Below are positions 24,322 through 31,479 of a DNA stretch of 38,222 bases, piece after piece; the stretch's first letter is position 1, and each line of letters begins with the position of its first letter. The translations under genes and the position numbers were made by a program. The stretch comes from Rhodobacteraceae bacterium UBA2776 (lineage in GTDB: Bacteria; Pseudomonadota; Alphaproteobacteria; Rhodobacterales; Rhodobacteraceae): positions 71,561 to 109,782 of the forward strand of contig DEIK01000074.1 in NCBI GenBank assembly GCA_002352425.1. Reading direction: 5' to 3'. A model generated the notes under the pieces. It did not search any database. It saw only the letters and a program-made list of their open reading frames with translations, and was not told where the DNA came from.

Positions 24322-25116
24322 ATGTTGGATGATTTTATAGTGCGCGCGACTTTGGCGGGTTTGGGCGTGGCAATCGCGGCCGCGCCGCTCGGGTGTTTTG
24401 TGGTTTGGCGCCGCATGGCTTATTTCGGTGACGCCACGGCCCACGCCGCCATTCTGGGGGTTGCCATTTCATTGACTCTGTCGACGTCCATTTTTGCAGG
24501 TGTGCTCGTGGTTTCATTGCTGATGGCCCTGACAATTTCAACGCTCAGCGGTCGCGGCTATGCGATGGATACGCTTCTTGGTGTATTGGCCCATTCGGCT
24601 TTGGCTTTTGGTTTGGTTGCTGTCTCGTTTCTAAGTGGCATCAGAATTGACCTAATGGCCTATCTATTTGGTGATATTCTGGCGGTAACACCCACGGATC
24701 TTGCCATAATTTGGGGGGGCGCGGTTCTTGTCCTTGTTTTGATCGGTTCGCGCTGGTCGGCGCTTTTAACCTCAACGCTAAATTCTGACCTTGCCTATGC
24801 CAGCGGGATTGATCCAAAGCGCGAGCAAATGGTTTTGACTGTCTCGTTGGCAATTGTTGTCGCGGTTGCGATCAAGGTTGTGGGCGTTTTGTTAATTGCC
24901 GCTATGCTGATCATTCCCGCCGCCACCGCACGCCCCTTCAGTCGAACACCTGAAGTCATGGCAGTGATTGCAGCGGTCATTGGGGCCGTTTCAGCCCTTG
25001 GAGGATTGAAGGCGGCCTATCATTTTGACACCCCGACTGGGCCAACGATTGTTTGTTTGGCTGCAATTCTTTTTGCGCTCTCGACCGTTGTTTCGGTTTT
25101 TCGGGCGCCGCGATAA
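24322..25116 (+). CDS. znuB: ZnuB zinc ABC transporter permease
   Basis: ABC-3 family permease of 264 residues with about eight transmembrane helices. The family features are GCFVVWRRMAYFGDATAHAAILGVAI (the cytoplasmic coupling region, about 27-52) and VKVVGVLLIAAMLIIPAATAR (the conserved late helix). It forms the membrane channel with ZnuC. ATG 24322 follows AGGGAG. It is the last gene of zur-znuC-znuB; a small ACCC-TTTT-GGGT stem followed by TTT (25165-25179) may end the transcript. Confidence 0.95.
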   Translation: MLDDFIVRATLAGLGVAIAAAPLGCFVVWRRMAYFGDATAHAAILGVAISLTLSTSIFAGVLVVSLLMALTISTLSGRGYAMDTLLGVLAHSALAFGLVAVSFLSGIRIDLMAYLFGDILAVTPTDLAIIWGGAVLVLVLIGSRWSALLTSTLNSDLAYASGIDPKREQMVLTVSLAIVVAVAIKVVGVLLIAAMLIIPAATARPFSRTPEVMAVIAAVIGAVSALGGLKAAYHFDTPTGPTIVCLAAILFALSTVVSVFRAPR

Positions 25117-25164
25117 GGTTCTGCACCAGAGCCGCCAAGCCATGATGTCACGAGGCCAGTGAAT

Positions 25165-25179
25165 ACCCTTTTGGGTTTT
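25165..25179 (+). terminator. Weak terminator candidate after znuB
   Basis: ACCC (25165-25168) and GGGT (25173-25176) form a 4-bp stem with a TTTT loop, followed by TTT, about 50 bases after the znuB stop. The stem is short, so confidence is low. Confidence 0.3.
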
Positions 25180-25237
25180 AGAGGGAAGTCGCAAATGATT
25201 CCCTATCGTAGTCGGGTTTGGTCCCAGAGCGGGGGTT

Positions 25238-25416
25238 ATGTCTCTACTGGACAGCGCCACGTCGATACCGGCCAATCAGGCGATGAACTATCTTGCAACC
25301 AATGAAAGCCCGACCCGCCTTGGAAACGCACACCCCAACATAGCGCCCTATCAGGTCATGCAGACAAGTGGTGGTAACTTGGGGAGCAGGTCAGCAATGA
25401 TGCGCAATTCCAACGC
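25238..25416 (+). pseudogene. Fragment of a CaiB/BaiF CoA-transferase gene
   Basis: About 45 residues beginning MSLLD and continuing ANQAMNYLAT, SPTRLGNAHPN and APYQV match the central part of family III (CaiB/BaiF) CoA-transferases. After TSGGN the match continues only in another frame as VSNDAQFQR, corresponding to the family's AVGND-QF-R block, so there is a frameshift. The N-terminal 180 or so residues and the C-terminal half are missing. This is a decayed remnant with no likely function. The rest of the 455-base gap (25117-25571) shows no gene that I can support. Confidence 0.75.
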
Positions 25417-25571
25417 TCCCACAATCTGACTAGGTGCGGTTGTAAGTTTGGCTGCCCATGAAAGATGCCTTAACGTGTAGCCAAGGCGCGCCAATATCGT
25501 TTGGATACACCAATCGTCGATTTGGACGTCATGGTCAGCCGTGCAGTGTAGATAACTACATCCTTTGATCG

Positions 25572-26378
25572 TTATTCGTTCGGGCGCACCCTTGCCGCGC
25601 TTTTGTCGGCAAAGGCGGCAAGCCTTGCGCGGGCGTCTGGTTGCGTGTTGACAACACCGGCCACCACGGCTTCGGCATAGGCCGCATCAAAGGCTGACAT
25701 GTTCTGCATGTGGCTGATCGCAGAGCAGATCGCAAAATTGGTCAACGGCAGATTTTGCGCCGCCTTACGCGCCAGCTCAATGGCTTTGTCAAAACTGGAG
25801 CCTTCGACGATATACTGCGCAAGTCCCAAATCGACGGCTTCTTGTCCTTGATAGACTCGTCCCGTAAGCATCATGTCGATCATGCGAGATTTACCCACCA
25901 AATCAGCAACTCGGATTGTTGCGCCACCGCCTGTGAACAGGCCACGCTGACCTTCGGGCAGGGCAAAATAGCAGGTTTGATCCATCACGCGCACATGGGC
26001 TGAACTGGCCAATTCAAGGCCGCCGCCAACAACAGCGCCCTGCAGCGCTGCAAAAATCGGCACGCCGCCATATTCCATCTTGTTGAAGGCTTCATGCCAA
26101 CGCAGGCATACATGCATGAAGTCCGCTGGCGAGCGATCATCGTCATGGTGTTCAATCAGATCCAGCCCGGCACAAAAATGATCACCCGATCCGGCCAATA
26201 CAACGGATTTAACGCCTGCACGCGGCGCCAAAGAGAAGAAATCAACAAGTTCGTCGATTGTGTCTATATCCAGCGCGTTACGCTTTTTCGGGCGGTTCAG
26301 GGTGACCACCCAGACCCCATCTTCTTGGGCTTCAATTGCGAGGTTCTTAAAGCGGGAGATGTCGATTTGAGCGGTCAT
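25572..26378 (-). CDS. dmdD: DmdD-like methylthioacryloyl-CoA hydratase (crotonase family)
   Basis: A 268-residue crotonase-fold enzyme. The oxyanion-hole region is HFCAGLDLIEH and VVGGGLELASSAH, and two Glu residues at 122 and 142 (GGGLE and LPEGQ) match the catalytic pair of DmdD from Ruegeria pomeroyi, offset by one. As I remember that protein, the similarity runs through its whole length (MTAQIDIS, DFMHVCLRWHEAFNKMEYGGVP, ARVRPN). DmdD converts methylthioacryloyl-CoA to acetaldehyde, methanethiol, CO2 and CoA in DMSP demethylation. ATG 26378 has AAAGGA upstream. It follows the DmdC-like gene by 84 bases. A generic enoyl-CoA hydratase is the fallback. Confidence 0.85.
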   Translation of the reverse strand: MTAQIDISRFKNLAIEAQEDGVWVVTLNRPKKRNALDIDTIDELVDFFSLAPRAGVKSVVLAGSGDHFCAGLDLIEHHDDDRSPADFMHVCLRWHEAFNKMEYGGVPIFAALQGAVVGGGLELASSAHVRVMDQTCYFALPEGQRGLFTGGGATIRVADLVGKSRMIDMMLTGRVYQGQEAVDLGLAQYIVEGSSFDKAIELARKAAQNLPLTNFAICSAISHMQNMSAFDAAYAEAVVAGVVNTQPDARARLAAFADKSAARVRPNE

Positions 26379-26462
26379 GAAGTGTCCTTTCAGGAGGATT
26401 TTATAAAGAAACTCTGGGGAGTCGACAGGGCGGCTCAGGGGCAAAATTACAAGGTTTAGGCC

Positions 26463-28229
26463 CTAAAGTGCGACTGACAAAAGGCTGTCAGAGCCTTCAA
26501 GAATACGTTGACTTTGGGTTTCGACATCACACAGGATATGGTCTGCATAGAAGCGCGCCGAAGCAATTTTGGCAGTCATAAATTCATTATCTTTGCCCGC
26601 CGTAAGCTCTCTTTCGGCGACCAGCAGTGACTTGGCCAATTGCCAACCTGACATCAGGTTTCCAGCCAGCATCAAATACGGCACAGCCCCGCCATAAGCA
26701 GCATTTGGTGTGTCTCTGGTCGTGCTCACAAGATGGTTCACTACAGCTTGGAATGCTTCGCGGGCCATGCTCAACCGGACCCCGACGGCTTTTGCTGCGT
26801 CTGAACCCGTCGCAAGTTGCCGTTCGGTCTCAATGATCTGATCCGCCATCCACATCGCTGTGGTGCCGCCGTCGCGCAACGTCTTTCGACCCAAAAGGTC
26901 ATTCGCCTGAATGGCGGTGGTCCCTTCATAGATCGGCAAAATGCGTGCGTCGCGGTAATGTTGCGCCGCACCGGTTTCTTCGATGAACCCCATGCCACCA
27001 TGCACCTGCACCCCAGCCGAGGCCACTTCGACCCCGTTTTCAGTGCAATACCCCTTAACCAAAGGCGTCAAAAATTCGGAAGCGGCAGTAGCCTGTTCCC
27101 GTTCTTGAGGTGTTGCTGCATGGCGGGCCATATCTTGCCAACCCGCAGCATAAGCGGTCAAAGCGCGGCCGCCTTCGGTCAAAACTTGCATTCGCGCCAG
27201 CAGTCGGCGCACATCCGGGTGGTGGACAATGGTCACAGCTTCGGACGTGCTTCTGTCAACAGGCGCGCTTTGCACCCGTTCTTTTGCGAATGACAGAGCT
27301 TGCTGATAGGCACGTTCGGCAATGGCGACACCTTGCAAGCCCACGGCATAGCGGGCTGAGTTCATCATTTCGAACATATAGCTCAGGCCCGAGTTTTCGT
27401 CGCCAATCAGAAAACCTGTGGCGCCCTCAAACTCCAAGATGGCAGTCGGGCTCGCCTTTACCCCCAGTTTGTGTTCGATGCTGACGCAGGTCACAGCATT
27501 GCGATCCCCAAGGGTGCCATCAGCGTTCACCATAAATTTGGGCACCAAAAACAAGCTGATCCCTTTAACCCCAGAGGGTGCATCAGGGGTGCGCGCCAAG
27601 ACAAGATGGATCGTGTTTTCCGACATGTCATGTTCACCATAGGTGATGAATATTTTCGTGCCGGTGATGTGATAGGTCCCGTCGTTCTGGGGCACGGCCT
27701 TGGATTTGACGCGGGCCAAATCGCTGCCCGCTTGTGGCTCTGTCAGGTTCATCGTACCGGACCATGCGCCAGACACCAGTTTGGCCAGGTAGGTCTCTTT
27801 TTGTGTGTCTGAGCCTGCGGTCAACAGGGCTTCAATTGCGCCATCTGTCAGTAAAGGACACAGCGCAAAACTCATGTTGGCGGCATTTAGCATTTCGGTC
27901 GCCGCAGCCCCAACACATCGCGGCATGCCCTGACCGCCAAAGCTTTCAGGATGTGGCAGGCTTTGCCAACCCATTTCAACAAAACTGGCATAGGCGGTGG
28001 CAAATCCGTCTGGCATGGTGACGCGACCTTGGTCGTATTGCGCACCGACCTCATCACCACTGGCATTCAAAGGTGCGATCATTTCTGCGCAAAACCGTCC
28101 AAATTCTTCCAACACTGCTGCGGCGTCTTCCAGATCGAGTGCGTCGTAGGCTGGCAATGCCATCAGATCGTTCCATCCTGAAATATGTTCGATGTTAAAG
28201 AGCATGTCTTTGGTCGGGGCAGTGAACAT
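26463..28229 (-). CDS. dmdC: DmdC-like 3-methylmercaptopropionyl-CoA dehydrogenase
   Basis: A 588-residue acyl-CoA dehydrogenase of the long subfamily with an extra C-terminal domain. It has the N-terminal helical domain, the FAD-binding middle strand region (SGTMNLTEPQAGSDLARV, KIFITYGEHD) and a C-terminal domain with QVHGGMGFIEETGAAQHYRDARILPIYEGTTAIQ-type sequence. The catalytic base is Glu435 in IYEGT, which agrees with the residue I recall for R. pomeroyi DmdC. It would oxidise MMPA-CoA to methylthioacryloyl-CoA, feeding DmdD. ATG 28229 follows CGGAG. It is divergent from an AraC regulator. A general FadE-type dehydrogenase cannot be excluded by sequence alone. Confidence 0.82.
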   Translation of the reverse strand: MFTAPTKDMLFNIEHISGWNDLMALPAYDALDLEDAAAVLEEFGRFCAEMIAPLNASGDEVGAQYDQGRVTMPDGFATAYASFVEMGWQSLPHPESFGGQGMPRCVGAAATEMLNAANMSFALCPLLTDGAIEALLTAGSDTQKETYLAKLVSGAWSGTMNLTEPQAGSDLARVKSKAVPQNDGTYHITGTKIFITYGEHDMSENTIHLVLARTPDAPSGVKGISLFLVPKFMVNADGTLGDRNAVTCVSIEHKLGVKASPTAILEFEGATGFLIGDENSGLSYMFEMMNSARYAVGLQGVAIAERAYQQALSFAKERVQSAPVDRSTSEAVTIVHHPDVRRLLARMQVLTEGGRALTAYAAGWQDMARHAATPQEREQATAASEFLTPLVKGYCTENGVEVASAGVQVHGGMGFIEETGAAQHYRDARILPIYEGTTAIQANDLLGRKTLRDGGTTAMWMADQIIETERQLATGSDAAKAVGVRLSMAREAFQAVVNHLVSTTRDTPNAAYGGAVPYLMLAGNLMSGWQLAKSLLVAERELTAGKDNEFMTAKIASARFYADHILCDVETQSQRILEGSDSLLSVAL

Positions 28230-28320
28230 TTGGGTGGCTCCGTTTGATTTGTGTTTAATTGATACATACCAGATTGCACGGTTGGGGCTATCTCTTCAAT
28301 GGACGCAAAACTTGCATAAA

Positions 28321-28341
28321 GTGACAAATTTTGTGACAAAT
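28321..28341. promoter_or_regulatory. Tandem GTGACAAAT repeats between dmdC and araC
   Basis: GTGACAAAT occurs at 28321-28329 and again at 28333-28341, a 12-base period, immediately before the AraC start and about 95 bases upstream of dmdC. Direct repeats of this kind are plausible binding sites for an AraC-type activator or another regulator of the divergent dmdCD promoter. Confidence 0.45.
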
Positions 28342-28346
28342 CAGGA

Positions 28347-29396
28347 ATGATTCAAGCTTATCCTGCCCAAATATTGCCGACAGTGTCGCGTGCCTTTCTT
28401 GAAGACTGGCTCGTTGTACTTAAGAAAAATTGTACTCCCCAACAGCTGGAAGCCCTGTTGGAACAGGTTGGATTGTCCGCGCAAAGCCAAACGCGTGCGC
28501 GGGTGACCCATGATCAGATTGTGGGTTTGTATCAAGAGGCTGTGGTTGCATCCGGCGACGAAATGATGGGATTGTGGAGCCGCCCGATACGTCCGGGCGC
28601 CTTAAAGCTTCTTTGCGCCTCCGCGCACGGCGCATCGTCCTTGTCAGCGGCGTTATTTCGCTTCATTTCATTCTGGAATCTTCTTCTGGATGATTTCTCC
28701 ATGACAATGGATCACCAAGGGGAATCCTTGCGGATTTCTCTTGTCTCACGTGATGGCGCAACAGCGAACAGATTTGGGCATATGCTTTTGCTCAAATTAA
28801 CGCATGGTGTTGCCTCTTGGCTTGTTGGATTTGAATTGCCGTTGCGCGATGTTAGTTTTGGTTTTGATCGGCCCGAATTTGCTGAAGATTACCCTGTTCT
28901 GTTTCCTGCACCCATTCAGTTTGGGCAGGCATGTTCTTCCATCACGTTTGGCGCAAACCAGAGCAAACTATCTGTGGCAGGCAGTGAAGCTGAAATGCAG
29001 GAATTTTTGCTCCGCGCCCCGCGTGATTGGATTTTTACCAGCTTGCGCGAACACACCCTGCCAATGCGGGTGCGAGAAATGCTGTTGCGCTCAGATCAGT
29101 TGGAAACAGGTCTAAAAGAAACCGCAAGGCTGCTACACCTGACCCCGCGCACTTTGATGCGGCGACTGGATGCCGAGGCCACATCATTCCAAAGCATCAA
29201 GGATGGTTTGCGTCGTGACATCGCCATTCGGGACCTGACGAATAGCCCCAAAAGCATTGAGGCGATTTCCCAAGATACAGGATTTGCCTCTGCCGCCAAT
29301 TTCCACCGTGCCTTCAAAAGGTGGACAGATATGACGCCTGGGGCTTATCGCAAATTGTCGCGCTCCAATGTCCCAAGGCGTGGGGCTCTGGGCTAG
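28347..29396 (+). CDS. AraC family transcriptional regulator
   Basis: A 349-residue regulator of the OruR/ArgR-like AraC branch. The N-terminal two-thirds is an arabinose-binding-type ligand domain (LYQEAVVASGDEMMGLWSRPIRPGALKLLCASAHGASSLSAALFRFISFW region). The C-terminal HTH domain (about 255-342) has two helices, ETARLLHLTPRTLMRRLDAE and IEAISQDTGFASAANFHRAFKRWTDMTPGAYRK. It probably controls the divergent dmdCD genes, perhaps in response to DMSP or a degradation product; that is inference. The ATG at 28347 is almost touching AGGA, so the true start may be a few codons downstream. Confidence 0.88.
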   Translation: MIQAYPAQILPTVSRAFLEDWLVVLKKNCTPQQLEALLEQVGLSAQSQTRARVTHDQIVGLYQEAVVASGDEMMGLWSRPIRPGALKLLCASAHGASSLSAALFRFISFWNLLLDDFSMTMDHQGESLRISLVSRDGATANRFGHMLLLKLTHGVASWLVGFELPLRDVSFGFDRPEFAEDYPVLFPAPIQFGQACSSITFGANQSKLSVAGSEAEMQEFLLRAPRDWIFTSLREHTLPMRVREMLLRSDQLETGLKETARLLHLTPRTLMRRLDAEATSFQSIKDGLRRDIAIRDLTNSPKSIEAISQDTGFASAANFHRAFKRWTDMTPGAYRKLSRSNVPRRGALG

Positions 29397-29405
29397 GCTC
29401 CATGA

Positions 29406-29445
29406 GGTTGATTGAGCTTATGCGTTCAAGCGGTCTGCGTGCCAA
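29406..29445. repeat. 40-bp dispersed repeat, copy B
   Basis: This is the second copy of the segment at 19250-19289 (34 of 40 identical, no gaps). It lies between the convergent AraC and NYN-protein genes and includes the last codons and stop of a 17-codon ORF on the minus strand. Confidence 0.7.
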
Positions 29446-29471
29446 CCCACATAATCTGCTGGGAAGGTCAT
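29418..29471 (-). CDS. Possible 17-residue ORF coupled to the NYN-domain gene
   Basis: An ATG overlaps the TGA of the NYN/OST-HTH gene as ATGA and opens the short frame MTFPADYVGWHADRLNA before TAA. The WHADRL tail with a stop at the same place is also encoded on the minus strand by the related repeat near 19.27 kb, with synonymous changes (GAT/GAC, CTG/TTG). Coupling and partial conservation favour translation, but the ORF is very short and could be a by-product of a DNA repeat. Confidence 0.25.
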   Translation of the reverse strand: MTFPADYVGWHADRLNA

Positions 29472-30256
29472 GTTGCATTCTTTCCATTTGGATTACGTCG
29501 TATCCGTATTGGAAGGGTTGTTCGGTTGACGTCAAAATGCCCGGTTTTTTCTAAAAGCGTACTCAAATTAGGACAGCCATATGTCCGTGTGTCAAAATCA
29601 GGATTGTTGGCTACGAGCTTTTGCCCCACCGTACCAAGATTATACCAGCCGTCTTCTGTTTCGATGCCTTGAAGGGCTGTCCTTATTAAAGGAACAGCTT
29701 TTGACGGCGGTTCTTTGCTGGCAGAAGGAACTTCGCGCACGGGCCCATCGGTGCTTTTAAGTGTTTCTGCTGCCGGAGAGGATTTCGCTTTACTTTTTGC
29801 ACTGCTGTCGGTTTCAGAAACGCCAATATTTTCAATGAACACAAACCGCCTGCAGGCCTTGCGAAAAGCTGCAGGTGTTTTGCGTTCGCCAATCCCATAA
29901 ACTGGCTGGCCATGCTCACGAATCCGGCTGGCAAGGCGGGTGAAATCACTATCAGAAGAAACCAGAACAAATCCATCGACATGACCAGAATGCAGCAAGT
30001 CCATTCCATCAATGACAAGCGCAATGTCAGAAGCGTTCTTGCCAACTGTGTTTGCAGGTTGATGTATCGGCACGATTGCGTGGTCGGCCAAGGCAGCCGA
30101 CCAGCTTTTTAGGCCTCCCGCCGAAAAATCACCATAGATGCGCCGAACACTCGCTTCGCCAAAAGATGCGATCTCGGTAAAAATCGCATTCACGTGTTTT
30201 GCAGAGATATTATCTGCATCAATAAGGACCGCCAGTAATGGGATTTTTTCAGTCAT
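29468..30256 (-). CDS. NYN domain (LabA/DUF88) protein with OST-HTH domain
   Basis: A 262-residue predicted RNA-processing protein. Residues 6-145 are a NYN/LabA PIN-like nuclease domain with conserved acids: D13 in LIDADN, D77 in KNASDIAL, and D102/D104 in VSSDSDF. A low-complexity Ser/Lys/Pro linker (about 146-187) leads to a C-terminal OST-HTH/LOTUS domain (about 188-255, LIRTALQGIETEDGWYNLGTVGQKL and YGCPNLSTLLEKTG), which binds RNA in other proteins. The ATG overlaps the adhC stop as TGATG, so it is coupled to formaldehyde dehydrogenase; a functional tie is unknown. It could be an mRNA-decay or tRNA-directed endoribonuclease. Confidence 0.85.
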   Translation of the reverse strand: MTEKIPLLAVLIDADNISAKHVNAIFTEIASFGEASVRRIYGDFSAGGLKSWSAALADHAIVPIHQPANTVGKNASDIALVIDGMDLLHSGHVDGFVLVSSDSDFTRLASRIREHGQPVYGIGERKTPAAFRKACRRFVFIENIGVSETDSSAKSKAKSSPAAETLKSTDGPVREVPSASKEPPSKAVPLIRTALQGIETEDGWYNLGTVGQKLVANNPDFDTRTYGCPNLSTLLEKTGHFDVNRTTLPIRIRRNPNGKNAT

Positions 30257-31368
30257 CAATAAACCACGACCCCGCGAATGGATTTTCCTTGGTGCATCAG
30301 GTCAAACCCCTTGTTGATGTCCTCCAGCGGCATGGTGTGGGTGATCATGGGGTCGATCTCGATTTTTCCCTCCATGTACCAGTCAACAATTTTTGGAACA
30401 TCCGTGCGGCCACGCGCGCCGCCAAAGGCCGTGCCGCGCCAGGAGCGGCCTGTCACCAGTTGGAAAGGACGGGTTGAAATCTCGGCCCCCGCAGGCGCAA
30501 CCCCGATGATGATGCTTTCACCCCAGCCTTTGTGCGCGGCCTCAAGGGCGGTGCGCATCACGCCGACATTGCCGGTGGCGTCAAACGTGTAATCCGCGCC
30601 GCCATCGGTCAGTTCAACCAGATGGGCGACCAGATCACCCGAGACTTTGGTGGGGTTCACAAAATCGGTCATGCCAAATTGCGTGGCCATCGGAATGCGA
30701 CCGTCGTTCAGATCCACACCAACGATTTGGTCGGCCCCTGCCATCCGCAGCCCTTGCACCACGTTCAAACCAATGCCGCCCAGACCAAACACAATCGCGG
30801 TGCTGCCGATCTCGACTTTGGCGGTGTTGATCACGGCGCCAATGCCGGTGGTGACGCCGCAACCGATGTAGCAAATTTTGTCAAACGGGGCGTCTTTGCG
30901 CACTTTGGCCAGCGCAATTTCGGGCACAACTGAGTGGTTGGCGAAGGTCGAGCAGCCCATGTAATGCAGGATCGGCGTGCCATCCAGCATCGAGAACCGG
31001 CTGGTGCCATCGGGCATAACGCCGGCCCCTTGGGTGGTGCGGATGGATTGGCACAGGTTGGTTTTGGGGTTCAGGCAATAGTCGCAGGTCCGGCATTCCG
31101 GCGTGTAAAGCGGGATCACGTGATCGCCGACTTCCAGCGTGGTCACGCCGGGGCCAACTTCGACAACAACGCCCGCGCCCTCATGGCCGAGAATGGCCGG
31201 GAACATGCCTTCGGGGTCGTCACCGGACAAGGTGAACGCATCCGTGTGGCACAGCCCTGTCGCCTTGATCTCAACCAGAACCTCGCCGGCCTTGGGACCC
31301 TCAAGGTTCACTTCCATGATCTCCAACGGCTTCCCCGCCTCAATCGCAACTGCTGCTCGTGTTCGCAT
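30256..31368 (-). CDS. adhC: S-(hydroxymethyl)glutathione dehydrogenase (class III alcohol dehydrogenase)
   Basis: Class III zinc alcohol dehydrogenase, 370 residues, which oxidises the spontaneous adduct of formaldehyde and glutathione to S-formylglutathione with NAD+. Catalytic zinc residues are C40 in GLCHTD, H62 in GHEGAG and the Cys in CGVTTG. Structural zinc cysteines are C92, C95, C98 and C106. The NAD-binding motif is VFGLGGIGLNVVQG. ATG 31368 follows GGAGGG. Upstream, a perfect TTGACA (31452-31447) and an 11-bp palindrome CTGCAGTGCAG (31410-31420) may belong to its promoter, although no good -10 is seen at normal spacing. Formaldehyde from methyl-group oxidation makes it a natural partner for DMSP demethylation. 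Confidence 0.96.
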   Translation of the reverse strand: MRTRAAVAIEAGKPLEIMEVNLEGPKAGEVLVEIKATGLCHTDAFTLSGDDPEGMFPAILGHEGAGVVVEVGPGVTTLEVGDHVIPLYTPECRTCDYCLNPKTNLCQSIRTTQGAGVMPDGTSRFSMLDGTPILHYMGCSTFANHSVVPEIALAKVRKDAPFDKICYIGCGVTTGIGAVINTAKVEIGSTAIVFGLGGIGLNVVQGLRMAGADQIVGVDLNDGRIPMATQFGMTDFVNPTKVSGDLVAHLVELTDGGADYTFDATGNVGVMRTALEAAHKGWGESIIIGVAPAGAEISTRPFQLVTGRSWRGTAFGGARGRTDVPKIVDWYMEGKIEIDPMITHTMPLEDINKGFDLMHQGKSIRGVVVY

Positions 31369-31479
31369 GAACGACCCTCCAAATTATATATTTTGCTCAA
31401 AATGAAGGACTGCAGTGCAGGATGCAACTGAAATGATCGCGAAACTTGTCAACCGATAAGCAGTGCGATTGGCCCTGTG

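Noticed and set aside
25441..25571. Possible short genes in the rest of the znuB-dmdD gap
   Set aside because: Short frames on both strands (for example one near 25458) show no ribosome-binding site or recognisable family; treated as non-coding debris.
31410..31452. adhC promoter from the perfect TTGACA and the CTGCAGTGCAG dyad
   Set aside because: No acceptable -10 lies 16-18 bases from TTGACA, so it is mentioned with adhC but not listed as a promoter.
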